Notes: generated by a model from the letters alone, not told the origin. Counted from the stretch's first letter, positions 15,552-24,471 are shown. The stretch: DNA of 34,439 nucleotides from Methanobacteriota archaeon (GCA_002706065.1 PAJM01000006.1:1-34439); one strand, 5' to 3'. A program made the numbers and translations.

Positions 15552-16913
15552 ATGTCGGATTCACGCGCTGACCTCCTCGCTGGAGCAGGGGGGTTGGTGA
15601 CGGATGACATGCAATCCGATCATCAAGGACGGAAGGCGCTGTTACTGATTCGCAACAATGAGGACTGTTCAGAATTTATCGCCCTTGTTGAAACGATGGG
15701 CATCAACATCGTCGAACAAATCGATCAGCGTGGACGTCCTGATGCAAAATGGTTCATGGGTCAAGGTAAGCTTCAGGATGTTGCTGAAGAACTGCGTTCT
15801 GCCTCGAAAGGACATCCGTGGTTTGGTGTCGACTTACTGTTGCTGCATACCAATGCGACGCCTCGCCAACTCGTTGGAGTCAACGACGCTGTCGGCGTTG
15901 AGGTCTGGGACCGTGTCCGTTTGCTACTTTCTCTCTTTACTGCTCATGCCTCAAGTGTCGAAGCTCGAACACAGGTCAGAATTGCTCGCCTACAGTCGGA
16001 TCGCACCGTTCTCAGAGAGGTTGTTAATCAGCAAACTACGGGTGAGCGTGCTGGTTATGGTGGTGCTGGGCAAACCGCAGCCGGTTCAGTTCTTACCAAT
16101 GTTAATCGTGAACTAACGGCGTTGAGGAAACGTCAACGTAAGCATGTGAAGTCTGCAGCAGAACGTCGACGACAACGAAAGAAGCACGCGATGACGGTCG
16201 GGTTAGCAGGTTATACGAATGCTGGAAAATCCAGTCTGTTTCGCCGCCTATCTGGAAAAGAGGTACTTGTTGAAGACCGATTGTTTTCAACCCTCGAATC
16301 GACATTGGGGCGACTTGAATCAAGTCCGCGTGTCCTCTTAGCGGATACAATCGGTTTCATCGATGGTTTGCCCAATGCAACGTTAGAAGCTTTTCGCGCC
16401 ACCCTTGCTGAAGCGATTGAGTGTGATTTGTTGCTCTTGTTGGTCGATGGAGGAGATGCACTTGATGAAATGGAACGTAAGCTCTTGACTTCGATTCGAG
16501 AGTTGACGGAAAGAGCGTTGGATGCAAATGAAACCTCAATTATGGATCGAATTCAACTGGTGTTAACTAAATTTGATACGATTGAGCCCCAATCGATGGA
16601 GCATATTTACACCATGGTTTCTGAGCACGGATTCACAAATCCGCTTGTGATTTCAGCCCACACAGGCCACGGCATAAGTGAGTTGCAAGGATCAATCTTG
16701 GACACACTTTTTGGTCCAAAGCGCACACTGTGCATTCGCAATGGGGAACCTCACGAAATGGCCGATGAAGCCATTCTTGCACGAATATTCGATGCTGTTT
16801 ATGTTCACGAACATGCGGTTCTTGAACACGGGATTGAAGTACGGGTAAGCGCCTCGGATGAGGCGATATCAATCCTTAGGTCCAACCATGGCAAACGCAT
16901 TGAACTCAAGTAG
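15552..16913 (+). CDS. hflX: GTPase HflX
   Basis: This 453-residue TRAFAC-class GTPase binds and can split ribosomes under stress. The N-terminal HflX domain contains the diagnostic GRPDAKWFMGQGKLQDV region, with RGRPD-KWF-GxGK in place of the usual nucleotide- and ribosome-contact stretch, and HTNATPRQL. A basic helical linker (RKRQRKHVKSAAERRRQRKK) follows. The G domain has P-loop GYTNAGKSS (about 219-227), G2 threonine in LFSTLESTLGRL, G3 DTIGFI (about 265) and G4 TKFD (about 339). The C-terminus bears the small domain with RIFDAVYVHEHAVLEHG. ATG 15528 would add eight residues; I chose ATG 15552. Archaeal HflX proteins are known. It opens a run that continues into the 16934 gene. Confidence 0.95.
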   Translation: MSDSRADLLAGAGGLVTDDMQSDHQGRKALLLIRNNEDCSEFIALVETMGINIVEQIDQRGRPDAKWFMGQGKLQDVAEELRSASKGHPWFGVDLLLLHTNATPRQLVGVNDAVGVEVWDRVRLLLSLFTAHASSVEARTQVRIARLQSDRTVLREVVNQQTTGERAGYGGAGQTAAGSVLTNVNRELTALRKRQRKHVKSAAERRRQRKKHAMTVGLAGYTNAGKSSLFRRLSGKEVLVEDRLFSTLESTLGRLESSPRVLLADTIGFIDGLPNATLEAFRATLAEAIECDLLLLLVDGGDALDEMERKLLTSIRELTERALDANETSIMDRIQLVLTKFDTIEPQSMEHIYTMVSEHGFTNPLVISAHTGHGISELQGSILDTLFGPKRTLCIRNGEPHEMADEAILARIFDAVYVHEHAVLEHGIEVRVSASDEAISILRSNHGKRIELK

Positions 16914-16933
16914 AGTAACAGGTTGGATAACTC

Positions 16934-17851
16934 ATGAGCGAAGGAGAACCATCAGATTGGGTAGGTATCGAGGGCCTACCTGAGTCCGATAGTATTCCCG
17001 TATTTGCAACATCAGACGCAAGATTCACCATTCCGGATACGACCCTGCATCCAATTACAAAATCAATCGCTATTTTCGTTCTGTTTATCGCGGCCTCTGG
17101 ATTCCTCAATGGATTGGATTACGCCTCTCCCGATTCAGGACTTGTTCAACCGGATGAATTCGTCTACAGATTATCACTAACGGCTCCTCCAAACTCCGCT
17201 ATGTTTGACGGAGAAGTTTTCGATCATACAGGAACTCCTATCGAAGGCGCTGAGATTAAACTCGAATGGGAGGAAACGCCTGGGTGGTTCAATTCGAGCG
17301 TCACGTATACAGATTCCAACGGTTCATTTTCTTTCGAATATGTCAAACCTGGGCTTGCACGAATTGATATTTCTGTTGTACGTGGAAATTCTACAGATAC
17401 GCTCGTAGAGCGATTGCTGTTATCTCCCCCTGCTTTGATTGAACCATACGGATTTACTCGAATCGACTTTACCGTTCCTTCCACTGAAACGTTTGATGAA
17501 GAACCGTGCCCGTACGGTCAAGAAACCTGTTCAAAACGATTGATTGATCGGAACGAAGAGCAAAAAGAAAACCCAAGAATGGACCCGCGTGCCGCTGGCA
17601 TCTACATTATGATCGGGTACGGATTCATGGGAGTCTCCGTGATCGCTGTTGGTTTCGTTGTGTGGGCATTGCGAACTGGTTCGGTTTCTGTTCTGCGGAT
17701 GAGTACCATCTTTGCTTTCTTCGGCCAAGGCCATTACTACGCCGCATGCATCCTTGGCCTAACCGCCTTCTTGCTGACGTTTGCCATCCCAAAACGGAAC
17801 AAGATTCTGAATACGGGTTCGTTTGATGCAGACCTGCAATCTCCCTTATGA
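16934..17851 (+). CDS. Membrane protein with carboxypeptidase-regulatory-like beta domain
   Basis: This 305-residue protein has one transmembrane segment at about 42-60, an extracellular domain at about 75-215, and two or three membrane segments at about 222-245 and 253-285. Residues 90-180 (FDGEVFDHTGTPIEGAEIKLEW ... DSNGSFSFEYVKPG) match the pattern of carboxypeptidase-regulatory-like / CnaB-type beta-sandwich domains: G.V.D..G.P..GA.I then T...G.F.F. Two cysteines (192 and 199) could form a disulfide. The 17848 propeller gene starts with an ATGA overlap on its stop, implying translational coupling. Its role is unknown; such domains often bind or display extracellular ligands. Confidence 0.75.
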   Translation: MSEGEPSDWVGIEGLPESDSIPVFATSDARFTIPDTTLHPITKSIAIFVLFIAASGFLNGLDYASPDSGLVQPDEFVYRLSLTAPPNSAMFDGEVFDHTGTPIEGAEIKLEWEETPGWFNSSVTYTDSNGSFSFEYVKPGLARIDISVVRGNSTDTLVERLLLSPPALIEPYGFTRIDFTVPSTETFDEEPCPYGQETCSKRLIDRNEEQKENPRMDPRAAGIYIMIGYGFMGVSVIAVGFVVWALRTGSVSVLRMSTIFAFFGQGHYYAACILGLTAFLLTFAIPKRNKILNTGSFDADLQSPL

Positions 17852-18930
17852 GGCCAAGTGCATCGGGAGTCATGGACCTGAGGACATGTGCATGGATGGT
17901 TCGCGAATTGGGCGAGCCTGTGAGTTGCACAATCCTCCTTGAGGACAATTCCCTTCTTGCAGGAGGATGGGACGGGAGAATCAAGCACTGGTCGGATGAA
18001 GGTGATTTGGTCTGGGAAATCCAAACACCGAACAGAATTTCATCGATGGTCGTCTATGAGAACTGTGTCTATTCTACTGCAGGGCTGCACCTCGTCTGCA
18101 TTGACTTGAAATCAGGCCAACAGCGTTGGATGGTTGCTTTGGAAGGTTCTGCCGACGCAGTGGTCACCACATCCGAATGTGTCCTTGCTGCTTCTTCAGT
18201 CTATGATATCGAACACAATGATTTCATCGAATCTGCGATTTGGGTGCTCTCGTTTGATGGGAAATTACTGAACACGCATCGAATGGATGAGCGTCCTTGG
18301 ACGCTCAACTCGTTTGAAGACGGTGCTCTTGCTGGACTGGGAAGACCAATGAACGGTTATGCAATTCTTGATCACCAGGGGAATCTCTCGGAGCAAAAAG
18401 TGGACTGGGAGAGCCCTACCATTTGCGCAACGGATGGAGATGATCCTGTTTTCGGCCTTGCCGATGGGTCTGTTCGCTCAATCGATGGAACTGTGGTTCG
18501 AACATTGGAGTCTCCAGTAAGCAACATTGCTGCTTGTGCAAACGGTTACATCGTTGCTGATGATAAGGGCCGTCTTGATTATTTTGAAGAAACAGTGCGT
18601 TGGAAGATTGATGGCCATGCCATCGTTGGCTTATCATCTGGCTTTCTCATAAATGGAATCGAATCGTGCTGGGTCGCTCGATGGAATGGTTCGGAAGGGC
18701 ATCTCGTCGTCCATTCTCAAGTAGATGGGACGGAACTGGCCTCACTGCAAGGGCATCGAATTCATGATGTGGCCTTCAATGAAAACAGAGTTGTTACAGG
18801 ATGTGAGAATGGTCAGGTTTTCGTTTGGGACAGAGAGCTCCTTCAACGCCGAATGGAGCAACCAAGCCAAGAGACGAGCGACGCGAACAGGAGTGCTATG
18901 TTTGAGAAACTTCGCTCCCTTCGAAAATGA
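17848..18930 (+). CDS. WD40/PQQ-like beta-propeller protein
   Basis: This 360-residue protein contains repeated short blades such as LLAGGWDGRIKHW, LVCIDLKSGQQRW, FGLADGSVRSID, IVADDKGRLDYF and VVTGCENGQVFVWD. The pattern of small hydrophobic strand, Asp-Gly turn and closing Trp is typical of WD40/PQQ-type seven-bladed propellers used as protein-interaction platforms. No signal peptide is seen, so it is probably cytoplasmic. The ATG at 17848 overlaps the preceding stop (ATGA); ATG 17872 is an alternative. Coupling to a membrane protein suggests it may bind that protein's cytoplasmic side (inference). It ends with a Glu/Ser-rich tail (RMEQPSQETSDANRS). Confidence 0.78.
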   Translation: MRPSASGVMDLRTCAWMVRELGEPVSCTILLEDNSLLAGGWDGRIKHWSDEGDLVWEIQTPNRISSMVVYENCVYSTAGLHLVCIDLKSGQQRWMVALEGSADAVVTTSECVLAASSVYDIEHNDFIESAIWVLSFDGKLLNTHRMDERPWTLNSFEDGALAGLGRPMNGYAILDHQGNLSEQKVDWESPTICATDGDDPVFGLADGSVRSIDGTVVRTLESPVSNIAACANGYIVADDKGRLDYFEETVRWKIDGHAIVGLSSGFLINGIESCWVARWNGSEGHLVVHSQVDGTELASLQGHRIHDVAFNENRVVTGCENGQVFVWDRELLQRRMEQPSQETSDANRSAMFEKLRSLRK

Positions 18931-19009
18931 TACCGTTCATGTTCAATTGTGTTGTGAAGCGATGAAACAAGGGCAAAGAACTTCAATACTGACTTTTTGA
19001 GTTGATTCA

Positions 19010-19762
19010 ATGAAGACAAGAGCCATCCTTGTTGCTGGAGGAAAAGGCTCGCGTTTGTATCCATTCACCCGGTATACGCAAAAGACATTGTTACCGCTCT
19101 TTGACCGACCTGTCATCGATTATGCCTTGGGAACAATTCGTCGAGGCGGTATCGAACGCATCACGATCATCTCCAACGAACACATCGGAGACATTGCAAA
19201 GCATGTCGGCGAGAGTTTGGAACGTGAACAAATTCACTACGTGTTGGAAGAAGAGCCACAAGGGGTTGCTCAAGCACTCCTTCTCGCTCGTCCATACAAC
19301 AAGGATTGTCGGCTCATGATCTACTTTTCAGACAACATTACGACCGTTGAATTTGAGGACCTCGTTCGCAACTTTTCAGCAGCTGAGGATCCCCCAGGAT
19401 GCTTGTTGTTGGCACGTGAAGAGGAACATCCACAAGCATTCGGCGTAGCGGTTCTCGATGAGAACGGAAGGATTACTGATGTTGTAGAGAAGCCAAAGAA
19501 TCCTCCATCAAACCTCGCGATTGGTGGAATCTATCTGTTCGATGAAACGTTCTGGGACAAACTCGATGCTGCAGTTGAAGAAAAGGGGAATGACTTCTCA
19601 ATCTCGGATGTCAATCGTGCTTACATCGCTGAAGGAAAAGCAGAATTTGTCTCCGTAGGAGAAGAGACATGGGTTGATTGTGGTACGCCTGAGACACTTC
19701 TTCAGGCAGGCATCATGGCACGGGATGGAAAGCTCAACCCAAGACCGTATCGGGAGAGGTGA
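19010..19762 (+). CDS. Sugar-1-phosphate nucleotidyltransferase (RmlA / glucose-1-phosphate thymidylyl- or uridylyltransferase type)
   Basis: This 250-residue enzyme should activate a hexose-1-phosphate with an NTP to form an NDP-sugar. The motif [14 protein letters not shown] (residues 7-20) is the nucleotide-binding signature, [15 protein letters not shown] follows, and YFSDN at about 104-108 bears the metal-binding Asp. The [21 protein letters not shown] segment and the closing [13 protein letters not shown] stretch match RmlA-type enzymes. The C-terminus is shorter than GalU, and no hexapeptide-repeat acyltransferase is fused. It is followed 4 nt later by a UDP-sugar dehydrogenase with a strong SD, then GtrA, forming a surface-sugar cassette. 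NTP and sugar specificity cannot be read from sequence. Confidence 0.86.
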   Translation: MKTRAILVAGGKGSRLYPFTRYTQKTLLPLFDRPVIDYALGTIRRGGIERITIISNEHIGDIAKHVGESLEREQIHYVLEEEPQGVAQALLLARPYNKDCRLMIYFSDNITTVEFEDLVRNFSAAEDPPGCLLLAREEEHPQAFGVAVLDENGRITDVVEKPKNPPSNLAIGGIYLFDETFWDKLDAAVEEKGNDFSISDVNRAYIAEGKAEFVSVGEETWVDCGTPETLLQAGIMARDGKLNPRPYRER

Positions 19763-19766
19763 GGAA

Positions 19767-20591
19767 ATGAAAATTGGAATTATCGGCGCAGGTATGGTTG
19801 GCGGAGCAATCGAGCATTGCTTTGAACACGCCCATGAACTGTTCGTTCACGACCCTGCCCGAGGCACTGATTTGTCGATTGTTATCGAAAATGTCGATGT
19901 CGCTTACATTGCCGTCCCGACCCCTCCTCATCCTGACACTGGCGCCTGCGATACCCGTATCGTAGAGGCAACACTCGACGCATTGCCTGATGGATTTACG
20001 GCCATCATCAAAAGTACCGTGGTCCCAGGTACAACACAGCGATATCATGACGAATATCCAAATCTCAAAATCGCATATTCTCCTGAATTCCTTGTGGAGC
20101 GACAACGACTGGAAGATTTTGCGAATCAAGATATTCTCGTTTGTGGTACGCATCACGCTGATGTTGCTGAGCGTGTTTTTGAGCACCATCGACAAGCTGG
20201 AGTTTTACGACGAGAACAAACATTCCATGTGACACCAACGCAAGCTGAATTGGTCAAATACACAAAAAACACGTTCTATGCGATGAAGGTCACATTTGCA
20301 AATCAGTTGTACGATATTTGCGAAGGCCTCGGTGAAGATTGGTACAAAATTCGAGAAATCATTACTGCTGAACAAGCGCAACCGATTGGCCCTTCTCACC
20401 TCGACCCTATCTTTGGCCTGTATCGAGGATTTGGTGGGAAATGCCTACCGAAAGATTCGATTGCTTTGGCCGTCTTGGCAGAGCAGCTTGGAGTCAAGTA
20501 CGAATGGATGGATGCCATGCAGAGCGATAATCAGCGATTACGCTCTGTATTGACGGGTAAGCCGAGTGATGTGGTCACCAATGACGACTGA
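19767..20591 (+). CDS. UDP-glucose/GDP-mannose dehydrogenase family protein lacking the C-terminal domain
   Basis: This 274-residue protein resembles the first two domains of NAD-dependent nucleotide-sugar dehydrogenases, which oxidise a sugar C6 to a uronic acid. Rossmann motif [11 protein letters not shown] is at 4-14, followed by [10 protein letters not shown], a TVVPGT segment, AYSPEFLVE and [19 protein letters not shown]. The catalytic Cys226 lies in [10 protein letters not shown]. Usual members are about 390-450 residues with a C-terminal UDP-binding domain; this one stops shortly after [22 protein letters not shown]. No frame-shifted continuation is visible because gtrA follows directly. 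Start ATG 19767 is preceded by GAGGTGA (19756-19762). The stop overlaps the gtrA start by 11 bp. It may be a genuine short form or a diverged enzyme. Confidence 0.82.
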   Translation: MKIGIIGAGMVGGAIEHCFEHAHELFVHDPARGTDLSIVIENVDVAYIAVPTPPHPDTGACDTRIVEATLDALPDGFTAIIKSTVVPGTTQRYHDEYPNLKIAYSPEFLVERQRLEDFANQDILVCGTHHADVAERVFEHHRQAGVLRREQTFHVTPTQAELVKYTKNTFYAMKVTFANQLYDICEGLGEDWYKIREIITAEQAQPIGPSHLDPIFGLYRGFGGKCLPKDSIALAVLAEQLGVKYEWMDAMQSDNQRLRSVLTGKPSDVVTNDD

Positions 20592-21036
20592 CTTCATTGG
20601 GTTTCACGATCGGGTTGTGCCGAGAGGTTCACTGGGACGATTTGCTCTTGCTGGAGCATTCAACAGTTCAATTTTTTATGCTGCATGGACCATTTCGATG
20701 TTTCTCCTTCCGAAAACGGATGTTCGAATTTTGTGGGGAATCTTCTGGGGGCTTACCGGAGTTCTAGCGCATTTTGTTCATCGAATGTACACCTTCGATG
20801 GGCACAAGTCTCTCGCATGGACCTTCCCTGCAGCGATCCCCGTTTACATTGGTAGTTTGGTCGGTTCAAGCATGACCATTGGTTGGCTCTCTGAGAAATA
20901 CCCAAATCAAATTGAGTGGATGGGTGTTCCCAACATGCTGTGTTGGGGTGTGCTGATATGGTTGGTGATGAGAGTCTTCGTGTTTCAATATTCAGGCTCT
21001 ATACCGCATGCGTCTCAAGGAGATCAAATGGGATGA
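20581..21036 (+). CDS. GtrA family membrane protein
   Basis: This 151-residue protein has four predicted transmembrane segments (roughly 21-40, 50-68, 80-98 and 120-140). The opening [19 protein letters not shown] and the fold-half motif HRMYTFDG match the GtrA pattern, where members flip or help translocate lipid-linked sugars (glucosyl-undecaprenyl in bacteria) or anchor glycosyltransferases. Its start overlaps the dehydrogenase stop by 11 bp, so it is in the sugar cassette. Its last 38 bp overlap the 3' end of the convergent DUF2237 gene. The donor lipid in this archaeon would be dolichol-type; no glycosyltransferase is adjacent. Confidence 0.82.
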   Translation: MTTDFIGFHDRVVPRGSLGRFALAGAFNSSIFYAAWTISMFLLPKTDVRILWGIFWGLTGVLAHFVHRMYTFDGHKSLAWTFPAAIPVYIGSLVGSSMTIGWLSEKYPNQIEWMGVPNMLCWGVLIWLVMRVFVFQYSGSIPHASQGDQMG

Positions 21037-21361
21037 TGCTGAGTGCTGCCTCATGAGTTGCCTCCAAATCGACTGGACAAGCTGAACCAGCATTAACTGC
21101 AGCAAGCCAAGTCCGAGCACAAACGCACCATGAGTCGCCAGGTTTCAGTCCAGGGAATGAGAAGTGTGGAGCGGGCGTCATCAAATCATTCCCCTGAGAT
21201 TTCGCAAATTCAAGGAATTCTTTTGTCACCACACAACATACCGTGTGTGATCCTCTATCGTTGTCATCAGTATTGCAACATCCATCTCGATACCAACCTG
21301 TAAGCGGGTCGGATGAGCAGGTTCTGAGTTCTGTACCGAGAACATTGACAGAGGGGTGCAT
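20999..21361 (-). CDS. DUF2237 family protein
   Basis: This 120-residue protein matches the DUF2237 pattern throughout: NVLGTELRTCSSDPLTGWYRDGCCNT, then GSHTVCCVVTKEFLEFAKSQGNDL, then FPGLKPGDSWCVCARTWLAAVNAG and LEATHEAAL near the end. The seven cysteines and the conserved Asp-Gly-Cys-Cys motif suggest metal or disulfide binding, but the function of this family is unknown to me. The ATG at 21359-21361 starts directly at the conserved region; upstream frame to 21379 lacks similarity. A weak TATA-like sequence (TTATTGATAG on the minus strand, centred near 21387) lies about 26 nt upstream. The 3' end overlaps gtrA by 38 bp. Confidence 0.9.
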   Translation of the reverse strand: MHPSVNVLGTELRTCSSDPLTGWYRDGCCNTDDNDRGSHTVCCVVTKEFLEFAKSQGNDLMTPAPHFSFPGLKPGDSWCVCARTWLAAVNAGSACPVDLEATHEAALSIIPFDLLETHAV

Positions 21362-21463
21362 AGTGTACCGTTGGTGCACTCCCCTATCAATAATCGTGTG
21401 GACGCTTGGATAAACTCAGAAAATCGTAATTTTCTGTGGGCTTGGAGGCGAGAGGTTCTTGAT

Positions 21464-21468
21464 GGAGG
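21464..21468 (+). promoter_or_regulatory. Shine-Dalgarno motif deciding a GTG start
   Basis: GGAGG lies 9 nt upstream of the GTG at 21478, the same spacing as at the 24531 gene. The alternative ATG at 21487 would be 18 nt away, so the GTG is preferred. Confidence 0.55.
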
Positions 21469-21477
21469 ACCACAAGA

Positions 21478-21918
21478 GTGGTTCAGATGCTACCCGATAC
21501 TCTCCAGAATTTACCTCGTGATGAACGATACGCTTACGCACGGTTACTCGCTTACATGGCCCGTGTTGATGAAGAAATTACTGTCGACGAGCTGGCCATG
21601 TTTGAGCAACAACTTGGCAAGGCACTCCTGTCACCAAATCAGCGTGAAGTCTTGCGACGAGCGTTGAAGAGCCCTCCTACGCTTGAAGAGTGTTTGGATG
21701 GTCTTGGCCCTGAAGCAGGACGCCTTGCACTTCGGGATTCTGTTCTCATGGCGGCTTCGGATGGCTCCGTCGATGATGATGAACTCGAAGTTCTCAAGGA
21801 AATTGCAGAACACATTGGACTAGTTCCTGATGCGGTTCAACAATTAATCGAATGGACGAAGGTCGGATATGCGTGGATGCAAGATGGATACGACCTACTG
21901 AATTCACTCCAAAGCTGA
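21478..21918 (+). CDS. TerB-like domain protein, first of a tandem pair
   Basis: This 146-residue all-helical protein resembles the TerB / DjlA N-terminal fold. It has the hallmark ALRDSVLMAASDGSVDDDELEVLKEIAEHIGL at about residues 86-118: an acidic metal-binding loop (Asp-Gly-x-[VI]-x-x-x-E) after a conserved Ala-rich helix. A first, weaker acidic helix pair is seen near ARVDEEITVDELAMFEQQL. TerB domains bind metal ions and occur in stress-response and phage-defence contexts. The start is GTG 21478, with SD 9 nt upstream. The next gene is a paralogue 6 nt downstream. No tellurite-resistance partners (TerC, TerD) are visible. Confidence 0.75.
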   Translation: MVQMLPDTLQNLPRDERYAYARLLAYMARVDEEITVDELAMFEQQLGKALLSPNQREVLRRALKSPPTLEECLDGLGPEAGRLALRDSVLMAASDGSVDDDELEVLKEIAEHIGLVPDAVQQLIEWTKVGYAWMQDGYDLLNSLQS

Positions 21919-21924
21919 AGACCT

Positions 21925-22374
21925 ATGTTTTGCGACCGAGTCGCTGATTTGGATGCTGCCGAACGAGCGCGCTATGCAGATTTGCTGGTACTCATCGCTG
22001 CTGCGGATGGTGAACTCGTTCGTGAAGAAATCCAGCTGCTCGAATCATTCATGGGAAGGGCGATGGTTCACCCCGAGGCACGAACCTCAATTCGGCAAGG
22101 TTTGTTCGACACCAACCGGCTTTCCAATTTGTTGAAGAATGCTGAGATTGAAACATTGCGATATGCGCTAAGAGACGGTGTTCTACTGGCTGCTGCTGAT
22201 GGAGATTATGACCGGAGAGAACTACGTATTTTGAAAAAAATTGCATCCTCGGCGAATGTGGAAGAAACTGAACTCAAGGCTATTTTTGACTGGGTCTCTG
22301 AGGGATGGGAGTGGCATGCAAAGGGCGTCAAACTCTCCAAGTTGTCCGCGCGAGATGATTCACTCCCAGAATGA
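21925..22374 (+). CDS. TerB-like domain protein, second of a tandem pair
   Basis: This 149-residue helical protein aligns along its length with the upstream 146-residue protein. Examples are YADLLVLIAAADGELVREEI against YARLLAYMARVDEEITVDEL, and YALRDGVLLAAADGDYDRREL against LALRDSVLMAASDGSVDDDEL. The two have diverged well beyond recent duplication but clearly share a fold. Both have two acidic helix pairs, and this copy keeps the AADG loop in both halves, so it is the better match to metal-binding TerB. The ATG start is 6 nt after the first gene's stop. A DNA methyltransferase follows 53 nt downstream on the same strand. Function unknown; regulation or sensing of divalent metals is possible. 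Confidence 0.76.
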   Translation: MFCDRVADLDAAERARYADLLVLIAAADGELVREEIQLLESFMGRAMVHPEARTSIRQGLFDTNRLSNLLKNAEIETLRYALRDGVLLAAADGDYDRRELRILKKIASSANVEETELKAIFDWVSEGWEWHAKGVKLSKLSARDDSLPE

Positions 22375-22427
22375 ATCATTTCATGATTTCAACAGGCACA
22401 TTCAAACCATGATTGAATACCCACTGT

Positions 22428-24434
22428 ATGGGGCGGACTATGCAAAACGGAGTTAGCGGCTGGTATGCGAGATTGGATCGATGTTTAGATGACAGACAGA
22501 AACAAATCGAAATGTGGCTCGATGCATGGGAAAATTCTCTCCGAACTCACCAGCCAATCGCTGCCCTTCTACCAGAAGAATGGCCAACATTGCCGGCAAA
22601 CCTGCTGACCGATCCAGGTCATGTCCTCGACCATCTCCTTGCTCGTCACGATGCTGAATCAGACGGCCGCTCGCCGCGTGGAGCTCATCCAACTCCTCCT
22701 CGTCTTGCTGATTCGATCATCTCCTCAGAAATGCTCGAAGCAACCATTCAACCAAAGGTCAAGAAGCAAACAACGAATATGCATCTTGCTGACCTTCCTC
22801 CTGGCTTTCAAAAGCACATCAAACAACTCAATTTCCCTCCCAGTGAAGAAGAAGTAACACTTGATGAAGACGCTCTTGAAGCGGTTCAGCGAAGTGAACG
22901 GACGAGCAGTGGAATCCCACTTCCATTTTCTGATATGTCATGCGGAGGAGGGATTTTCCACGCTCGGATGTTGCGAAAGCACAGTGAATTGTTTGAAGGT
23001 CAGAATTCCGACCTACGTAAAGAAGACACAGAGCGAATGTTTCGTGGATTCCAGCTGGTCGATGTGGATGAATTGGTTGTCCGTTCAACCCGAAGACGAT
23101 TGCTCCTTGAGGCAATAAAACTCGATCTCGTTGCTCTCTCTGGGGAACAAGAAGGAAAACTTTCACGGGAGATGGTTGAAGAAATTCTCGAAAAGAACAT
23201 CATTTGTTCCGATACACTACAAGAAGAATGGCCATGGTCAGAAGCACCGCGCCTCATTATATCCAATCCACCTTGGCTACGAATTAAGGATCGTTTCCGA
23301 GGAATGGATGATGGCTCACAACGTCGAAAAGATCTGAGTGAGAAATTACGCAGCCTCTCAAACGGGGACGGGCCACGATTCTCAACCATGCGAGGAAATG
23401 TCAACCTCTACCGCCTGTTCATCGAACGTGGAATGCAAGTTTTGTCCACGGATGGAAAGATGCGTATCGTTGCGCCGGATAGCCTCCTACGCGAGCAGTC
23501 CTCACACCCACTTCGAAAACTCCTCGTCGAAAAGCACTCGTGGAATGAAGTCTGGGCGATTGAAGAAGCAAACCTCCTGTTCCCTGGAATGACCCAAGGC
23601 GTTGCAATCCTTGGAATTTCATCGAGACCAAACGGAACGGAATCACTCAACATTATCGGTCCTGTAACGCGTTCCGACCTCCGTCGTGTGGGCTCAGGAA
23701 TTTCTTCTCGCGTTCCATCCTTCGCCCTCGCTCAAACCCAGTGGGTTCAATGGGCACGGAACACTTGGGCTGTTCCTCGGTTACCACGTGACCAAATCGA
23801 ACGAAAGAACATCCTCAAAATCCTTGACAATATGTCACAACTTCCGCGACTTGGAGACCATGACCACTGGCTTGCAACACAAGAACAAACCGTCAAGGTT
23901 CGAGTTGGAGAAATCGATCAAACTGCGCACTCGAACAGCATCGCAAGTTGGGATAAGACAAGGTCATCGCGACCGTTCATTCGCGGGGTCCACTTTACTG
24001 AGGACGAAACGGGAGGAGTCTACATACGCCATCCTGCGTTCAGAAAGGACATTCCCTCTCGTGCGAATGAACGCCAGTTGGCCATGTGGTCTGGAAAATC
24101 AGAAATTCAAACCTATGGCCCTCGATTAGCATGTCAAGCCATTGTCAATGCACACCAAGAGCGTCGACTTCGCTGGGCTGTTATTCCAAAGGGATGCATC
24201 CTTGGCAACAGTGTGAACCACATCGAAATGAATCAAGCCATTCTGAGCAGACTTGCATCCGCAAAAGGCGATCTTCAGAAAGCATTGGAGTGGATGTGCG
24301 AACAACTGAATCAACGGGATCTCGATGATTGGGCAAAGGCATGGTCCGCAAACAACAACGTCAACAACTACGAATTGGAGATGCTACCACTTCAACTAGG
24401 TATTGAAACCAGTGCTGAAGAGGTTGTTAACTAA
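22428..24434 (+). CDS. Solitary N6-adenine DNA methyltransferase (Eco57I/TaqI-like, gamma class)
   Basis: This 668-residue protein is a SAM-dependent methyltransferase expected to methylate adenine in DNA. Motif order X-I-IV marks the gamma class: motif X GAHPTPPRLADSII (about 85-98), motif I DMSCGGGIF (169-177), an acidic strand end (VDVDE) and motif IV NPPW (280-283). It is followed by NLYRLFIERGMQVLSTDGKMRIVAPDS, typical of Eco57I/TaqI-type enzymes. The C-terminal 250 residues probably form the target-recognition domain (RPFIRGVHF). No PD-(D/E)xK nuclease motif is recognisable, and the N-terminal 75 residues are unusual. An insertion of about 75 residues sits between motif X and motif I. 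The alternative start is ATG 22440. No restriction gene is adjacent; it lies between the TerB pair and THEP1. Confidence 0.85.
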   Translation: MGRTMQNGVSGWYARLDRCLDDRQKQIEMWLDAWENSLRTHQPIAALLPEEWPTLPANLLTDPGHVLDHLLARHDAESDGRSPRGAHPTPPRLADSIISSEMLEATIQPKVKKQTTNMHLADLPPGFQKHIKQLNFPPSEEEVTLDEDALEAVQRSERTSSGIPLPFSDMSCGGGIFHARMLRKHSELFEGQNSDLRKEDTERMFRGFQLVDVDELVVRSTRRRLLLEAIKLDLVALSGEQEGKLSREMVEEILEKNIICSDTLQEEWPWSEAPRLIISNPPWLRIKDRFRGMDDGSQRRKDLSEKLRSLSNGDGPRFSTMRGNVNLYRLFIERGMQVLSTDGKMRIVAPDSLLREQSSHPLRKLLVEKHSWNEVWAIEEANLLFPGMTQGVAILGISSRPNGTESLNIIGPVTRSDLRRVGSGISSRVPSFALAQTQWVQWARNTWAVPRLPRDQIERKNILKILDNMSQLPRLGDHDHWLATQEQTVKVRVGEIDQTAHSNSIASWDKTRSSRPFIRGVHFTEDETGGVYIRHPAFRKDIPSRANERQLAMWSGKSEIQTYGPRLACQAIVNAHQERRLRWAVIPKGCILGNSVNHIEMNQAILSRLASAKGDLQKALEWMCEQLNQRDLDDWAKAWSANNNVNNYELEMLPLQLGIETSAEEVVN

Positions 24435-24471
24435 TTCAAGAACGGTGTGAAACTGTAAATTGAATACGATA

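Noticed and set aside
22828-23404. Minus-strand frames opposite the DNA methyltransferase
   Set aside because: Low-complexity, serine- and arginine-rich translations typical of shadow frames.
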